NCBI RefSeq assembly: GCF_003287975.1
Contig: NZ_QMKQ01000016.1
Span: 42,383 to 106,382, forward strand
Reading direction: 5' to 3'
Length of the DNA: 64,000 nt
From: Arthrobacter sp. AQ5-05
GTDB lineage: Bacteria; Actinomycetota; Actinomycetes; Actinomycetales; Micrococcaceae
Below, piece after piece: positions 63,760-64,000 of the stretch. Below the pieces are notes generated by a model, which was not told the DNA's origin, made no database searches, and saw nothing but the letters and a program-made list of their open reading frames with translations. The translations under genes and the position numbers were made by a program. Position 1 is the first letter of the stretch. Each line of letters begins with the position of its first letter.

Positions 63760-64000
63760 TCGCCTCGGCCTCCAGGACCGCGTCGCCCGCGCGGGCGGGT
63801 TCATGGCGTTCGGCGTGGAGCAGGGCAGATCGATCGGTGCGAGCCAACCCGCCGGCACGATCTAGGCTAGAGGCAATACCGTTTACTTAGACTTTTTAGG
63901 AACGCGTTTGAGGGGCCAACCAGACATCTTGCGTTTCACGACGCGGGGGTTGCTGCGCTGCCTTCGGGGCGGCAACAGTTCATGCAGGATTTCCCGACAG
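63760..64000. other. Trailing stretch without a gene
   Basis: About 240 bp after the glutaminase stop. A+T-rich from about 63870 to 63960, possibly a promoter or a gene start on the far side of the window edge. No gene can be supported. Confidence 0.35.

Overview
The window is GC-rich and densely coded. It looks like a chromosomal segment of a high-GC actinobacterium, most likely a relative of Arthrobacter or Paeniglutamicibacter in the Micrococcaceae. That placement rests on the type of phosphonate cluster and on actinobacterial families such as DUF3105, DUF6153 and TIGR01777 fusions. No rRNA or tRNA gene is present to confirm it. I saw no CRISPR array, insertion sequence or integrase.

Left flank (about 0.3-5.75 kb): a phosphonate-use cluster. 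A phosphonatase-like HAD hydrolase and a GntR/UTRA repressor lie on the minus strand. Diverging from them are an HpnW-type FAD oxidoreductase and a PhnD-PhnC-PhnE importer with overlapping start and stop codons. Two copies of a 16-bp palindrome, centred exactly 100 bp apart, sit in the divergent promoter and probably bind the GntR protein.

Centre (about 5.75-50.8 kb): a block whose content suggests survival and ATP supply without oxygen. It encodes acetate kinase, phosphoketolase, phosphate acetyltransferase and PEP synthase. It also encodes two zinc alcohol dehydrogenases, four universal stress proteins, Hsp20, a GH65 phosphorylase, an FMN-fold protein, an MgtA-like and a CtpF-like P-type ATPase, and a frameshifted heavy-metal ATPase. 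A DosS-like kinase keeps the heme-ligand His and distal Tyr. A further module joins a response regulator/kinase pair, ApbE, a ferric-reductase-like membrane protein, a NuoF-like flavoprotein and a ferredoxin. The set resembles the DosR dormancy regulon of Mycobacterium tuberculosis. A recurring 14-bp palindromic motif of DosR-like geometry (GGG-N8-CCC) lies before at least eight of its transcription units, yet no NarL/DosR-type regulator gene is present here. An exact 18-bp direct repeat bounds the block: one copy is the 3' end of phnE, the other lies just before the next ordinary gene. The block therefore looks like an inserted island, although no integrase is visible.

Right flank (about 50.8-63.8 kb): ordinary chromosomal genes. 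They are a RarD-type transporter, a YihY/BrkB protein, a SRPBCC-epimerase fusion, a large protein of unknown function, an M50-type membrane protease, a DUF6153/DUF305/DUF3105 surface-protein group, an acyl-CoA synthetase, an SGNH hydrolase, and a glutaminase fused to STAS and cyclic-nucleotide-binding domains.

Proposed logic of the island (inference): the heme kinase senses low oxygen and drives an unlinked DosR-like regulator acting on the palindromes. Phosphoketolase and Pta then feed acetyl phosphate to acetate kinase for ATP. Alcohol dehydrogenases, PEP synthase and the flavin/ferredoxin module balance electrons and carbon, while Hsp20, universal stress proteins and cation ATPases protect the idle cell.
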